Notes under the pieces: model-generated
What the model was told of the DNA's origin: nothing
Databases searched by the model: none
The model's input: only the letters and a program-made list of their open reading frames with translations
Shown: positions 45,664-55,606 of the stretch, piece after piece
How the letters are laid out: every line of letters begins with the position of its first letter
Numbering within the stretch: position 1 is the first letter of the stretch
Program-made: the position numbers and the translations under genes
From: MPNP01 sp026709725
Lineage (GTDB): Bacteria > Pseudomonadota > Alphaproteobacteria > Rhodobacterales > Rhodobacteraceae
Length of the DNA: 64,000 nt
Assembly (NCBI GenBank): GCA_965200805.1
Contig: OZ241384.1
Span: forward strand, 2,914,001 to 2,978,000
Reading direction: 5' to 3'

Positions 45664-46500
45664 ATGCCATTGCTGACACATCGAAAAATTGGTGACATGG
45701 ATGTGGATATCATCCGGGATGGAGGAATTGAGTTCCCTGAGGATGTGTTTCCGTCTCTGACAAGTGACCAGATCGCATTCCTGCTTGCCCAGACCGGGGC
45801 CAGCAGCCTTGAGACCAGTTTCAACTGCGTGCTCATTCGACGGAGTGATCACATCATTCTTGTTGATGCCGGGTGTCGGGACGTTATGGGCGAGAGTGCG
45901 GGCAAGCTTCCTGAAACTCTTGATGAACTGGGTGTCAAGCCTAGTGATATCGACAAGGTGATCATCACGCATCTGCATCCCGATCATATTTCGGGTGCCC
46001 TCACAGCAGATGGCCAGCCGGTCTTTTTCAATGCCGAGATGCTGCTGACGGAAGCCGAGCGGAACTATTGGGCCAATGATGCGAATTTCGCCGGAGCCGA
46101 CGAATCTGGCCACGCATGGCGGTCAGCGGCCCTGAATGCCCTTGACGCGTATGGTGATCGCGTGACACTGCTTGACCAAGATGCCACAGTTGCGGGCGGC
46201 ATCATGCTTGTCCCGCTCCCGGGGCACACGCCCGGACACACCGGCCTGATGATCGAACAGGGGGGGTCGTCGTTGTTTTATGGTTCAGATGTCTTTGTTG
46301 CCCAGGGGATACAGCTGGCTGATGCGACCATTTGTACAGCCTTTGATATCGACCAGGATCAGGCAATATCCACACGCATGAAAACCATGGATATGCTGGC
46401 AACAGAGAGGATGCTGATGTCTTCCGCGCACATGCTCGCACCCGGGCTGGGCTATCTTGAACGTGTTTCAGACGGGTTTGCCATCACGCAGGAGGCATGA
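45664..46500 (+). CDS. Metallo-beta-lactamase-fold hydrolase
   Basis: 278-aa MBL-fold enzyme with the zinc motif THLHPDHISG (~residues 101-110), a downstream His in PLPGHTPGHTG (~187), Asp in YGSDVFVAQ and a final His near SAHMLAPGLG. The N-terminal IGDMDVDIIRDG is typical of the lactonase/quorum-quenching-like branch annotated broadly as MBL-fold metallohydrolase. Substrate unknown. It lies alone between rlmE and recA with its own leader. Confidence 0.85.
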   Translation: MPLLTHRKIGDMDVDIIRDGGIEFPEDVFPSLTSDQIAFLLAQTGASSLETSFNCVLIRRSDHIILVDAGCRDVMGESAGKLPETLDELGVKPSDIDKVIITHLHPDHISGALTADGQPVFFNAEMLLTEAERNYWANDANFAGADESGHAWRSAALNALDAYGDRVTLLDQDATVAGGIMLVPLPGHTPGHTGLMIEQGGSSLFYGSDVFVAQGIQLADATICTAFDIDQDQAISTRMKTMDMLATERMLMSSAHMLAPGLGYLERVSDGFAITQEA

Positions 46501-46580
46501 TCAGAACGCGATAGGGAATCCGGCTGGAACACTCGGATAATGGCGGTCACCCGGTGAGCCGCCTGTAAATGGAGAATTGA

Positions 46581-47591
46581 ATGGACAAGGACCGTGCACT
46601 GGAAACAGCACTCAGTCAGATTGAACGCAGCTTTGGCAAAGGTGCCATCATGCGTCTTGGTCAGAGCGACACAGCGGTGGATACCGAAACGACTTCAACC
46701 GGTTCGATCGGCCTTGACGTTGCGCTGGGAATCGGCGGCTTGCCCAAGGGCAGAATCATTGAGATTTTCGGGCCTGAATCATCCGGCAAGACGACGCTCA
46801 CTCTGCATGCGGCTGCCGAGGAACAGAAAAAAGGTGGCATCGCGGCATTTGTGGATGCTGAACATGCGCTGGATCCGGTTTATGCCAAAAAGCTCGGGGT
46901 CGATATTGATGAGTTGCTGATCTCGCAACCGGACACTGGTGAACAAGCTCTCGAGATTACCGACACGCTGGTTCGATCCGGTGCTGTTTCCCTGATCGTG
47001 ATTGATTCTGTTGCGGCCCTGACACCCAAATCCGAACTTGAGGGTGAAATGGGAGATTCACAGGTTGGTACGCAGGCCAGGCTGATGAGTCAGGCGATGC
47101 GCAAATTGACCGGCTCAATAAATCGTTCCAAATGCATGGTGATATTCATCAACCAGATCCGCATGAAGATCGGTGTCATGTTCGGGTCTCCCGAAACCAC
47201 AACGGGTGGGAATGCATTGAAATTCTATGCATCGGTTCGGCTTGATATCCGACGGATTGGTGCCATCAAGCAACGGGACAATGTCGTTGGCAATTCCACA
47301 CGGGTCAAGGTTGTCAAGAACAAGATGGCTCCGCCATTCAGGCAGGCCGAATTTGATATCATGTATGGCGAAGGCATCTCGCGCGGCGGCGAAATTCTCG
47401 ATATTGGCGTTGAGGAGAACCTCATCGAAAAATCGGGTTCATGGTATTCGGTTGGTGACGAGCGGATCGGCCAGGGTCGTCAGAATGCCATTGAATATCT
47501 GAAGGAAAATCCGGATGTCGCGGATCGGCTTGCAGATGAGATACGGACCGGCAAAGGCCTGCCGGCACTTGCGAAGGCTGCTGAGGGCTGA
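46581..47591 (+). CDS. recA: Recombinase RecA
   Basis: Strand-exchange ATPase and SOS co-protease, 336 aa. Walker A GPESSGKTTL, Walker B LIVIDSVAAL, DNA-binding loop GEMGDSQVGTQARLMSQAMRK-type L1 region and L2 FINQIRMKIGVMFGSPETTTG are intact. The C-terminus is slightly short and lacks a strongly acidic tail. No perfect alphaproteobacterial SOS box (GTTC-N7-GTTC) was seen by eye in 46501-46580. The recA-alaS order is conserved in alphaproteobacteria. Confidence 0.97.
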   Translation: MDKDRALETALSQIERSFGKGAIMRLGQSDTAVDTETTSTGSIGLDVALGIGGLPKGRIIEIFGPESSGKTTLTLHAAAEEQKKGGIAAFVDAEHALDPVYAKKLGVDIDELLISQPDTGEQALEITDTLVRSGAVSLIVIDSVAALTPKSELEGEMGDSQVGTQARLMSQAMRKLTGSINRSKCMVIFINQIRMKIGVMFGSPETTTGGNALKFYASVRLDIRRIGAIKQRDNVVGNSTRVKVVKNKMAPPFRQAEFDIMYGEGISRGGEILDIGVEENLIEKSGSWYSVGDERIGQGRQNAIEYLKENPDVADRLADEIRTGKGLPALAKAAEG

Positions 47592-47684
47592 TTCAGGCCA
47601 CCTCTCCCCCCTTGATCTGGCGTTGCCTCATTTACCCTCGCCAAAATTGACGACCCGCCGTTAAGAACGAATGCCGAGATTCGA

Positions 47685-50348
47685 ATGACCAGTCTGAATG
47701 ATATCCGTTCGACATTCATCAGGTATTTTGCCGATCGGGGGCATGAGACTGTCTCTTCCGGCCCTCTCGTGCCACACAATGACCCCACGTTGATGTTTAC
47801 CAATTCCGGTATGGTCCAGTTCAAAAGCCTTTTTACCGGCAAGGAGACCCGGGATTACCAGCGGGCTGTCACCAGCCAGAAATGTGTGCGGGCTGGCGGC
47901 AAGCACAACGATCTCGAGAATGTCGGCCACACCACCCGCCATCATACGTTTTTTGAGATGCTCGGGAATTTTTCCTTTGGGGATTATTTCAAGGAAGATG
48001 CGATTGCCTTCTGCTGGGACCTGATCACCCGTGAGTTCTCTGTCCCCGCCGATCGGCTCCTCGCAACGGTCTATGCCGAGGATGACGAGGCGCATGCCCT
48101 CTGGAAAAAGATTGCCGGTTTTGGTGATGATCGGATCATTCGTATCCCCACGGCTGACAATTTCTGGTCCATGGGACCTGTTGGTCCATGCGGGCCCTGC
48201 ACCGAGCTGTTCTATGATTACGGCGAGACGATTCCCGGTGGGCCGCCAGGCAGTCCCGATGAGGATGGCGACCGTTTTGTCGAGATCTGGAATCTGGTTT
48301 TCATGCAATATGAGCAGCGGGATGACGGCACCAGAACCGATCTCCCGTCACCCTGTATTGATACCGGTATGGGCCTTGAGCGTATCGGGGCCTTGTTGCA
48401 GGGAACAAATGACAACTACCACACTGATCTCTTTAGGGCCCTCATCAATGCATCGGCCGAGGTTACAGGCACCGAACCCGATGGCGACAACACCATTCAT
48501 CACCGTGTCATCGCCGATCATCTGCGATCAACGTCATTTCTCATTGCCGAGGGGATCACACCCGCGAGCGACGGGCGCGGCTATGTTTTGCGCCGGATTC
48601 TGCGCCGGGCAATCCGCCATGTCAATCGTCTCGGCATAAGCGAACCGGCAATCTATCGGCTTGTGCCGGTTCTTGTGCGCTTTATGGGGGATGCGTTCCC
48701 TGAATTGCAGCGAGCGGAAGAGATGATCAGCACGACGATCATGGGGGAGGAAAAGCGCTTCCAGTCGACACTCGGTCGGGGATTGCGCCTGCTTGCTGAT
48801 GCGACACAATCACTCGAGTCCGGCGACAGCCTGTCTGGTGATGTGGCATTCAAACTCTACGATACCTACGGTTTCCCGCTTGATTTGACGCAGGATGCAT
48901 TGCGCGATCGCGCGATCGCTGTCGATATCAGCGAATTTGACGCGGCGATGCAACGCCAGCGTGAGCAATCACGAAAAAACTGGACTGGCACAGGTGATAT
49001 GGAGCACGATCAGTTCTGGTATGACATGCATGACTTGCACGGCCCCAGTGAATTTCTCGGTTATGAGACCGAACGGGCCCGGGGCCGGATACTGGCACTT
49101 GAGGCTGATGGCGTCGCACATGAGGAAGCGGGCCCCGGCGACCCGGTCACAATACTCTGCAATCAGTCCCCGTTTTATGCCACTGCCGGTGGGCAGGTTG
49201 GTGATGCCGGGGCCATCACGGCCACAGACGGTCATTTCAGGGTTGACTCAACAACCGCTTTCCGGGGGCTGATCCTCCATCACGGTGAAGTGGTCAAGGG
49301 CATCCTGCGTACGGGTGATGAGGTTGATCTTGACGTTGACATGCCTGCCCGCCAAAAAATCCGTCGCAATCATTCAGCAACTCATCTGCTCAACGAATCG
49401 CTCCGCATGCATCTTGGTTCGCATGTCGTGCAGCGGGGTTCGCGGCTTGACAGTTCGGGGCTCCGCTTTGACTTTTCCCACTCGCAGCCTCTGGAGCTTG
49501 CCGACCTCCGGACAATTGAAACCGCGGTTAATGCCTGTATCGAACAGGACGCCCCTGTCACCACGCAGGTCATGGATATTGAAGAGGCCCGCGCGCTGGG
49601 CGCACAGGCCGTCTTCGGTGAAAAATACGGTGACGAGGTCCGGGTTGTTTCAATGGGATCACTGGCCGGCAGCGGGAAGGGTCGGGATGGCCGGACCTTT
49701 TCCATTGAACTTTGCGGTGGGACACATGTCCGCCGCACGGGCGAGATCGGTCTCTTTGTTGCAACAGGCGAACAGGGTGTTGCTGCCGGCATACGCCGGA
49801 TTGAGGCACTGACCGGTGAGGCGGCCCGGCACCATCTTGCGCAACAGGACAACCGGCTTGCCAGGATTGCACTGTTGATGAAGTCTTCTGCGGATGATGT
49901 CGTCGAGCGGGTCGTCGCCGTCATTGATGAGCAGCGGAGGCTTAAGTCCAGGATCAGGGACCTTGAGCGACAACTGGCGCACGCCGAGACTGGGCCGGGA
50001 ACTGAACGGTCCTATGAATTGATCAACGGGGCATGTTTCTTTGGCACCGTACTTGAAGGCACCAATTCTGGCGATCTGCCATCACGGGTGGATCAGGAAA
50101 AACAGCGGATCGGTTCAGGGATTGTTGCCCTGATTTCAACACAGGGCGGCAAGGCATCGCTTGCCGTCGGCGTGACTGACAATCTTGTTGATCAGGTCTC
50201 GGCTGTGGATCTTGTCCGTCAGGCCACACCGCTCCTAGGTGGGAAGGGTGGCGGCGGGCGGGCGGATCTTGCCCGGGGTGGTGGGCCCGATGTCGCGCAG
50301 GCAATGGCGGCTCTTGATTGCATCAGAAACTGTATTGGAGACCTATGA
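47685..50348 (+). CDS. alaS: Alanyl-tRNA synthetase
   Basis: Charges tRNA-Ala, 887 aa, full length. Class II catalytic core at the N-terminus (FIRYFADRGHETVSSGPLVP, TNSGMVQFK), editing domain with zinc-binding HSATHLLN and CGGTHVRRTGEIG, and C-terminal C-Ala domain ending GKGGGGRADLARGGG. Starts 94 bp after recA. The stop overlaps the next gene (ATGATG/TGA), so DUF1330 is co-translated. Confidence 0.97.
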   Translation: MTSLNDIRSTFIRYFADRGHETVSSGPLVPHNDPTLMFTNSGMVQFKSLFTGKETRDYQRAVTSQKCVRAGGKHNDLENVGHTTRHHTFFEMLGNFSFGDYFKEDAIAFCWDLITREFSVPADRLLATVYAEDDEAHALWKKIAGFGDDRIIRIPTADNFWSMGPVGPCGPCTELFYDYGETIPGGPPGSPDEDGDRFVEIWNLVFMQYEQRDDGTRTDLPSPCIDTGMGLERIGALLQGTNDNYHTDLFRALINASAEVTGTEPDGDNTIHHRVIADHLRSTSFLIAEGITPASDGRGYVLRRILRRAIRHVNRLGISEPAIYRLVPVLVRFMGDAFPELQRAEEMISTTIMGEEKRFQSTLGRGLRLLADATQSLESGDSLSGDVAFKLYDTYGFPLDLTQDALRDRAIAVDISEFDAAMQRQREQSRKNWTGTGDMEHDQFWYDMHDLHGPSEFLGYETERARGRILALEADGVAHEEAGPGDPVTILCNQSPFYATAGGQVGDAGAITATDGHFRVDSTTAFRGLILHHGEVVKGILRTGDEVDLDVDMPARQKIRRNHSATHLLNESLRMHLGSHVVQRGSRLDSSGLRFDFSHSQPLELADLRTIETAVNACIEQDAPVTTQVMDIEEARALGAQAVFGEKYGDEVRVVSMGSLAGSGKGRDGRTFSIELCGGTHVRRTGEIGLFVATGEQGVAAGIRRIEALTGEAARHHLAQQDNRLARIALLMKSSADDVVERVVAVIDEQRRLKSRIRDLERQLAHAETGPGTERSYELINGACFFGTVLEGTNSGDLPSRVDQEKQRIGSGIVALISTQGGKASLAVGVTDNLVDQVSAVDLVRQATPLLGGKGGGGRADLARGGGPDVAQAMAALDCIRNCIGDL

Positions 50349-50632
50349 TGGCTGCATATTGGATTGCACATGTTGATGTCACAGACAGCGAAGTCTATGG
50401 CGAATACGCGAAACTCGCGACAGAGGCGATTGAGTCCCATGGCGGAAAATTCCTGGCGCGTGGTGGTGACTATGAGGTGCTGGAAGGATCCTGCCGACCG
50501 CGGAATGTCCTGGCGGTGTTCCCCTCAATGGAAGCTGCGAAACAATGTTATGATTCAGAATCCTACAAAAAAGCACTGTCCTATTCCAGCCGGTCTTCCG
50601 AACGCGATGTCATTCTGCTCGAAGGCGTCTGA
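50345..50632 (+). CDS. DUF1330 family protein
   Basis: Small dimeric alpha-beta barrel protein of 95 aa (start ATG 50345 or 50348) overlapping the alaS stop. Family features: AAYWIAHVDVTDSEVYGEYAK, GGKFLARGGDYEVLEG and ALSYSSRSSERDVILLEG. The family has no established biochemical role. Operon position behind alaS is the only context. Confidence 0.9.
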   Translation: MMAAYWIAHVDVTDSEVYGEYAKLATEAIESHGGKFLARGGDYEVLEGSCRPRNVLAVFPSMEAAKQCYDSESYKKALSYSSRSSERDVILLEGV

Positions 50633-51159
50633 CATTTGCTTCATCTGCCCGCATGTGATGGGATCGGGATCTCAGTGGGCTGAAAAATCAACAATTTGGG
50701 GGATGCCTGTGGGTCCGTCTCCCCATGCGCCTGCTCCGGCCTGATGGTATCAGGTGACACGGTGCCAGGGGCCTTGATCTGGGAATTGAAAAGGATTCTG
50801 CATCGGCACGGTCATCGCTACGCTTCCCACAAAGAACATGCCTTGAACATGCCTTGCGTGACCGACCGGCGATGTCACCGGCAGTCATCGTGACGCAAGA
50901 GGGAGTCAGGGTGCCAAACAGACAACGGAAGAAAACTCTCGATGCAAGAGCCAAACTGCACAACGCCGCGTCAGCGGATCAGGCCAAGCGCCTTCAATCT
51001 GAACTGCGTGGAAGGCCGGCCCAGTTCAACCAGATCGAGGCGGGAAATCGTCTTTTCCGACATCTGCCATGATGCAGCGGATGGTTGGGCAGGCCCAAGC
51101 CGGACCGGGATCTGGCTAGTGTCAACACCGGCAAGGAGAAGGGGAGCAACATGAACGTG
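50633..51159. other. Gene-free stretch after the DUF1330 gene
   Basis: 527 bp without a supported gene. A short basic frame near 50881-51072 (VPNRQRKKTLDARAKLHNAA) looks like a fragment and matches nothing I know. Confidence 0.35.
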
Positions 51160-51297
51160 ACTCTGGGAGTGTGTCGGAGCGACAGGGATCTCCCAGAGTG
51201 TTCACAGGACAAGATGGGGTACTGTCTGTGACCTGTCAAGACCTGCCTTCGCTTGACAGCCATGGCACTGATGGAAATCGTTGATTCCATCAGTGCC
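51160..51297. promoter_or_regulatory. Three consecutive perfect hairpins before and over the HEPN gene start
   Basis: Hairpin 1: ACTCTGGGAG / CTCCCAGAGT at 51160-51169 and 51190-51199. Hairpin 2: CTGTCAAG / CTTGACAG at 51233-51240 and 51252-51259. Hairpin 3: GGCACTGATGGA / TCCATCAGTGCC at 51264-51275 and 51286-51297, overlapping the first codons. All arms are perfect. The third would sequester the start region, suggesting translational control or structured operators. Confidence 0.65.
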
Positions 51298-51915
51298 AGA
51301 CAGAAGCCTGACCGCGTACAAGGCAGCCACCGCGTCAACGGTCGATCGGTCGATGCTCTCGCCCTGCACCGGTTCAACGCCCGACTCTCTGGACTGCTGC
51401 TTGAAACCATCGGTGGTTTCGAGATTGTGCTCCGCAATGCGGTCGTGACGTCAATCATGAATCATTTCGATCGACCGGACTGGTATCGGGCCCGGTCCTT
51501 TACGCAGCGTCTCGATGCCCGACGGCGGACGAACATCCGGGAGGCCTGCAGGGTGCTGGAAAACCGCAACCGCCCGCCGAACTCTGACAGAATTGTGGCC
51601 GAACTGACCTTCAATTTCTGGGTTGCCCTGCCCAACGGGAAATACCGCGAGACATTCTGGATTCCGTTCCTGAGGACGGTCTGGCCTGCCGGGGAAGATG
51701 TCAGGAAACTGCACAAGGACCTGCTGAGAATCAGGGATCTGAGAAACCGGATCGCTCACCACGAACCTGTCTTTGCTTCAGGATGGAGAGAGTCCTCCGA
51801 TCTCGCTCTGCACCGTCTGGAACAGCTGTCGCCCCACCACCACGCCTGGCTCTCCGGCCGCGTGAGAATGGAGATGGCCGATGCCTGCGCAAACATTGCA
51901 TCTGTCGTTCAGTGA
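51262..51915 (+). CDS. Abi-like / HEPN-type protein
   Basis: 217 aa from ATG 51262 (MALMEIVDSIS); TTG 51253 or ATG 51271 are alternatives. It resembles Abi-like (Abi_2-group) proteins: ALHRFNARLSGLLLETIGGFEIVLRNAV, FWVALPNGKYRETFW and the C-terminal LRIRDLRNRIAHHEPVF. RNRIAH (about residues 161-166) is an R-x4-H HEPN ribonuclease motif, so an RNase acting in phage defence or growth arrest is plausible. It stands alone without an obvious antitoxin gene, but is headed by three strong hairpins and followed by a Tn3-type transposase fragment. Confidence 0.8.
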   Translation: MALMEIVDSISARQKPDRVQGSHRVNGRSVDALALHRFNARLSGLLLETIGGFEIVLRNAVVTSIMNHFDRPDWYRARSFTQRLDARRRTNIREACRVLENRNRPPNSDRIVAELTFNFWVALPNGKYRETFWIPFLRTVWPAGEDVRKLHKDLLRIRDLRNRIAHHEPVFASGWRESSDLALHRLEQLSPHHHAWLSGRVRMEMADACANIASVVQ

Positions 51916-52068
51916 CAAGCTGAATCAATCCGATCAAAGAGAGGCGGCCAATCCGGCCCATTACGCACGAAGGGACAAAAACGGCAGGATTTTGACTTTG
52001 GCCGGGGGTGTCTTGACAGGCGTGTTCGTTCCGTGAGCATGTTCCGATAATCATTGATCGGAGACCCC

Positions 52069-52476
52069 ATGCAGCAGATATGGATGGATGATGAACTCCG
52101 CGCACACTGGGTGTTGGGTGATGCGGAGTTGGCCCTGCAGGGCGTGTCAGACCATCGCCGTCCAACGATGGGCGTCTGTCTTAAGTCCTTCCAGTTCCAT
52201 GCGCGGTTTCCCGGCAGGCAGGATGGTGTCCCGCGGCAGGTTCTCGGGTTTCTGGCGTCACCGGTTGGCAGTGCCATCGAGACCGGGGCCGGGGTCACGG
52301 ATGCTCCAGACCGGACGGCACGGTTTTACAGGCACCAGATCGGCACATTCCCCGCCATCAGGCGTTCCAGCCAGACGGCCCGCAACCGTTTCGTGGATCG
52401 GCTGATCCAGTCCGCCTTGCCAGAGGCCCCAGACGGGGCCACCCTGGATGCCGAACTCCCCCCAACGAAGGGATAG
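52069..52476 (+). pseudogene. Tn3-family transposase N-terminus (DUF4158), clipped
   Basis: 136-aa frame from ATG 52069 (MQQIWMDDELRAHWVLGDAEL) matching the DUF4158 N-terminal DNA-binding domain of Tn3-type transposases: GVCLKSFQFHARFP, VPRQVLGFLASPVG, TARFYRHQIGTF, ARNRFVDRLIQSALPEAPDGATLDAEL. Homology ends abruptly at about 52456 and the frame stops 20 bp later; a complete transposase would be about 950 aa. It is therefore a remnant. No 38-bp Tn3-type terminal repeat was found. Confidence 0.7.
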
Positions 52477-52864
52477 GGTGTGACATAGGATTGGCGATTG
52501 TGTCCAATTATTACAAGGATTTGATCCGATTTTGGACCTCCTGGAATTGACACCGCATCCAAGGGTTGATTTCAGGAGACGATTTCGAACCTGCCGCACG
52601 GTCCGGGAGATGGGATGGGGCCAATGTGGTCCTGCCACATGTTTGCTCAGACCAGACCCATCCGAGTCTGTCCCAAGAAGGGTCGGCGAAAGCGGCCGGG
52701 AGCGGGGGTTCTCCGACCCGGAAAGACACCGTTTCGGGACATGGGGCCGCTGTCATGATCGTATGTCACCGGCTGCGTGGAAACGACCGGAAACCGGCCC
52801 CTGGAATGGTGTGGACGGATGCCGGATTCCATGTCGCGCTATGCACCTTCGTTGGGAGAGGCCC
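52477..52864. other. Gene-free stretch downstream of Tn3 fragment
   Basis: 388 bp between the transposase fragment and the end of metH. No supported gene and no terminator-like T-run hairpin. Probably decayed transposon DNA. Confidence 0.35.
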
Positions 52865-55606
52865 TTATGACGGTTTTCCGTTCGTCTCGGTGCCGAACTC
52901 ACTCCCGGGGCTATCGTTGGGGGGTTCGTAGTTGAGATTGGGAGCCAGCCAGCGCTCGACCGTGGACTTGTCGAGATTCTTGCGTTTTGCATAGTCCTCA
53001 ACCTGATCGGATTCGATGCGACCGAGTCCAAAGTAGCAGGATTGGGGATGGGCAAAGTAGTAGCCACTGACACTTGATGCGGGCCACATGGCACAGTTTT
53101 CGGTCAAGGAGACGCCGGTGGTGGTCTCAGCGTCGAGAAGAGAAAATATTGTGCGTTTTTCGGTATGGTCAGGGCAGGCTGGATAGCCGGGTGCCGGACG
53201 AATCCCCTGATAGGCTTCAGCGATGAGGGCATCATTGCCGAGGGCCTCGTCAGGCGCATAACCCCAGAATTCTGTTCGTGTGCGCTGGTGCAGGCGTTCG
53301 GCAAATGCTTCAGCCAGCCGATCGGCAAGCGCCTTGACCAGAATCGCGCTGTAGTCGTCATTGGCTTTCTCAAAATCATCGGCAATGGTGGTGATCTCGC
53401 TCCCGGCAGTCACGATAAAAACGCCAAAATAGTCCTGGATTCCCGTGTCTTCCGGGCAGATGAAGTCCGCAAGGGCAAAGTTGGGACGATCATTGCGGCG
53501 CAACATCTGCTGGCGCAGTGTATGAATGACCGCAATCTCATTCCCATTGCCATAATTGCCCCTGTCGGCGTCATTATCAAAGAGGACGATATCGTCACCG
53601 CGAGCATTGGCTGGCCAGAAGCCAAGGGCTGCACGCGGCGTTAACCATGCCTCCTTTTCCATCCTGTCAAGCATGGCTTCGGCATCCCGGAAAAGCTCCC
53701 GGGCACTTGCACCAATCATCGGGTCATTGAGCAGGTCTGGAAATCGGCCCGCCAACTCCCAGGTTCGAAAAAAGGGGGTCCAGTCAATATATGCCCGCAG
53801 TTCGGCAATGGGGTAGGGACCAAACGCCCGGGTTCCGAGAAAACCGGGTCTGGGAGCCTTGAACCCGGTCCAGTCGATCGGAACCCTGTTGGCCCGGGCT
53901 CGTGCGAGCGTCTGCCGCTCTGCGCGCCGTCGGCCATGACCATGACTGGCCCGCATGGCATCATACTCTGACTTGATGGTCGCGACATAGTCATCCTTCC
54001 CGTGTTCGGCAAGCAGGCGGGTCATCACGCCAACCGCCTTGGAAGCATCCGGGACATGGATCACCGGCTTGTCATAACGGGGGGCAATCTTGACAGCTGT
54101 GTGCAGCCGGCTGGTTGTGGCTCCGCCAATCAGCAGGGGCAGATTGAAGTCCTGGCGGGTCATCTCCCTTGCGAGATGGATCATTTCATCAAGACTGGGC
54201 GTTATGAGACCCGAGACTCCGATAATATCAACATTCTCATCAAGTGCAGTGGCCAGAATCTGCTCGGCCGGCACCATCACACCCAGATCCACCACATCAT
54301 AATTGTTGCACTGGAGCACCACGCCGACAATATTCTTGCCAATGTCATGAACATCGCCCTTCACGGTCGCCATAAGAATTTTGCCCTTGGACCTGGCTTC
54401 AGCTCCGGCCGCGGCCCGCTCAGCCTCCATGAAGGGAGTGAGGTGGGCAACTGCCTGCTTCATAACACGCGCACTTTTAACAACCTGGGGCAGAAACATT
54501 TTGCCGGAACCAAAGAGATCGCCGACATGATTCATTCCATCCATCAAAGGACCTTCAATCACATCCAGGGGGCGCGTGGCAGCAAGGCGGGCCTCTTCGG
54601 TATCCTCGATAATGAACTCACTGATTCCGTGCACAAGGGAAAACCCCAATCGCTCATGGACATCACACTGCCGCCACTCAAGCGACTTCCGGGCTGTCGT
54701 CCTGCCGGTACCCTGATGTTTCTGGGCAATATCAAGCAGACGCTCGGTTGCATCGCCCCTGCGATTGAACAAGACATCCTCAATTGGTTCAAGAAGGTCA
54801 GGAGGCAGGTCATCATAGACACCGATCTGACCGGCGTTCACGATGGCCATATCCATGCCAGCCTGAATGGCATGATAGAGAAACGCCGAATGCATGGCCT
54901 CCCGGACCGGTGTGTTGCCACGGAAGGAAAAGGAGAGATTTGAAACGCCGCCCGAGACATGACAATGCGGCAATTCCCTGCGGATGCGTCGCGTCGCTTC
55001 AATAAAGGCGATGGCGTATTCGTTGTGCTCCTCGATCCCTGTCGCGACGGCAAAGATGTTCGGGTCAAAAATGATGTCTTCCGGCGGAAAGCCCACTTTC
55101 TGCGTGAGAAGATTGTAAGAGCGCTGACAGATTGCAAATTTGGTGTCAGCTGTTTCGGCCTGACCGTTTTCGTCGAATGCCATCACGACGGTTGCAGCCC
55201 CATAACGGCAGATAAGTCTGGCCTGCTCCAGAAACACATCCTCACCTTCCTTGAGGCTGATCGAGTTCACAACTGCTTTCCCCTGGACGCATTTCAGGCC
55301 GGCTTCAATGACAGACCATCTGGAGGAATCGATCATCAGGGGCACCCGGCTGATATCCGGTTCGGCAGCAATCAAATTCAGAAACCGGACCATCGCGGCT
55401 TCAGAATCCAGCATGCCCTCATCCATGTTCACGTCAAGAATCTGGGCACCACTTTCCACCTGCTGACGCGCAACCTCAAGGGCTGCGTCGTAATCCTCGT
55501 TGGTGATCAGGGTCCGAAATCGTGCCGAGCCGGTGACGTTGGTTCGCTCGCCGATGTTGACGAAGCGACTCGCTGTTTTTGCATTTGCAGATGAATTGAT
55601 CATCAC
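52865..55606 (-). CDS. metH: Cobalamin-dependent methionine synthase, C-terminal module
   Basis: 913 aa carrying the methyl-tetrahydrofolate, B12 and activation domains of MetH. Pterin-binding domain: ~residues 12-270 (NIGERTNVTGSARFR, QILDVNMDEGMLD). B12 cap: ~300-405. B12 domain with the lower-ligand His420 in DVHDIGKNIVG. C-terminal SAM-binding activation domain with RPAPGYPACPDHTEK. The homocysteine-binding module is encoded by the separate upstream gene, which overlaps by 4 bp (55603-55606). This two-gene MetH is a known arrangement in some alphaproteobacteria. Together they make methionine from homocysteine. Confidence 0.93.
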   Translation of the reverse strand: MMINSSANAKTASRFVNIGERTNVTGSARFRTLITNEDYDAALEVARQQVESGAQILDVNMDEGMLDSEAAMVRFLNLIAAEPDISRVPLMIDSSRWSVIEAGLKCVQGKAVVNSISLKEGEDVFLEQARLICRYGAATVVMAFDENGQAETADTKFAICQRSYNLLTQKVGFPPEDIIFDPNIFAVATGIEEHNEYAIAFIEATRRIRRELPHCHVSGGVSNLSFSFRGNTPVREAMHSAFLYHAIQAGMDMAIVNAGQIGVYDDLPPDLLEPIEDVLFNRRGDATERLLDIAQKHQGTGRTTARKSLEWRQCDVHERLGFSLVHGISEFIIEDTEEARLAATRPLDVIEGPLMDGMNHVGDLFGSGKMFLPQVVKSARVMKQAVAHLTPFMEAERAAAGAEARSKGKILMATVKGDVHDIGKNIVGVVLQCNNYDVVDLGVMVPAEQILATALDENVDIIGVSGLITPSLDEMIHLAREMTRQDFNLPLLIGGATTSRLHTAVKIAPRYDKPVIHVPDASKAVGVMTRLLAEHGKDDYVATIKSEYDAMRASHGHGRRRAERQTLARARANRVPIDWTGFKAPRPGFLGTRAFGPYPIAELRAYIDWTPFFRTWELAGRFPDLLNDPMIGASARELFRDAEAMLDRMEKEAWLTPRAALGFWPANARGDDIVLFDNDADRGNYGNGNEIAVIHTLRQQMLRRNDRPNFALADFICPEDTGIQDYFGVFIVTAGSEITTIADDFEKANDDYSAILVKALADRLAEAFAERLHQRTRTEFWGYAPDEALGNDALIAEAYQGIRPAPGYPACPDHTEKRTIFSLLDAETTTGVSLTENCAMWPASSVSGYYFAHPQSCYFGLGRIESDQVEDYAKRKNLDKSTVERWLAPNLNYEPPNDSPGSEFGTETNGKPS

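Noticed and set aside
46501..46580. SOS box upstream of recA
   Set aside because: GAAC occurs but no GTTC-N7-GTTC (or its complement) with correct spacing is present.
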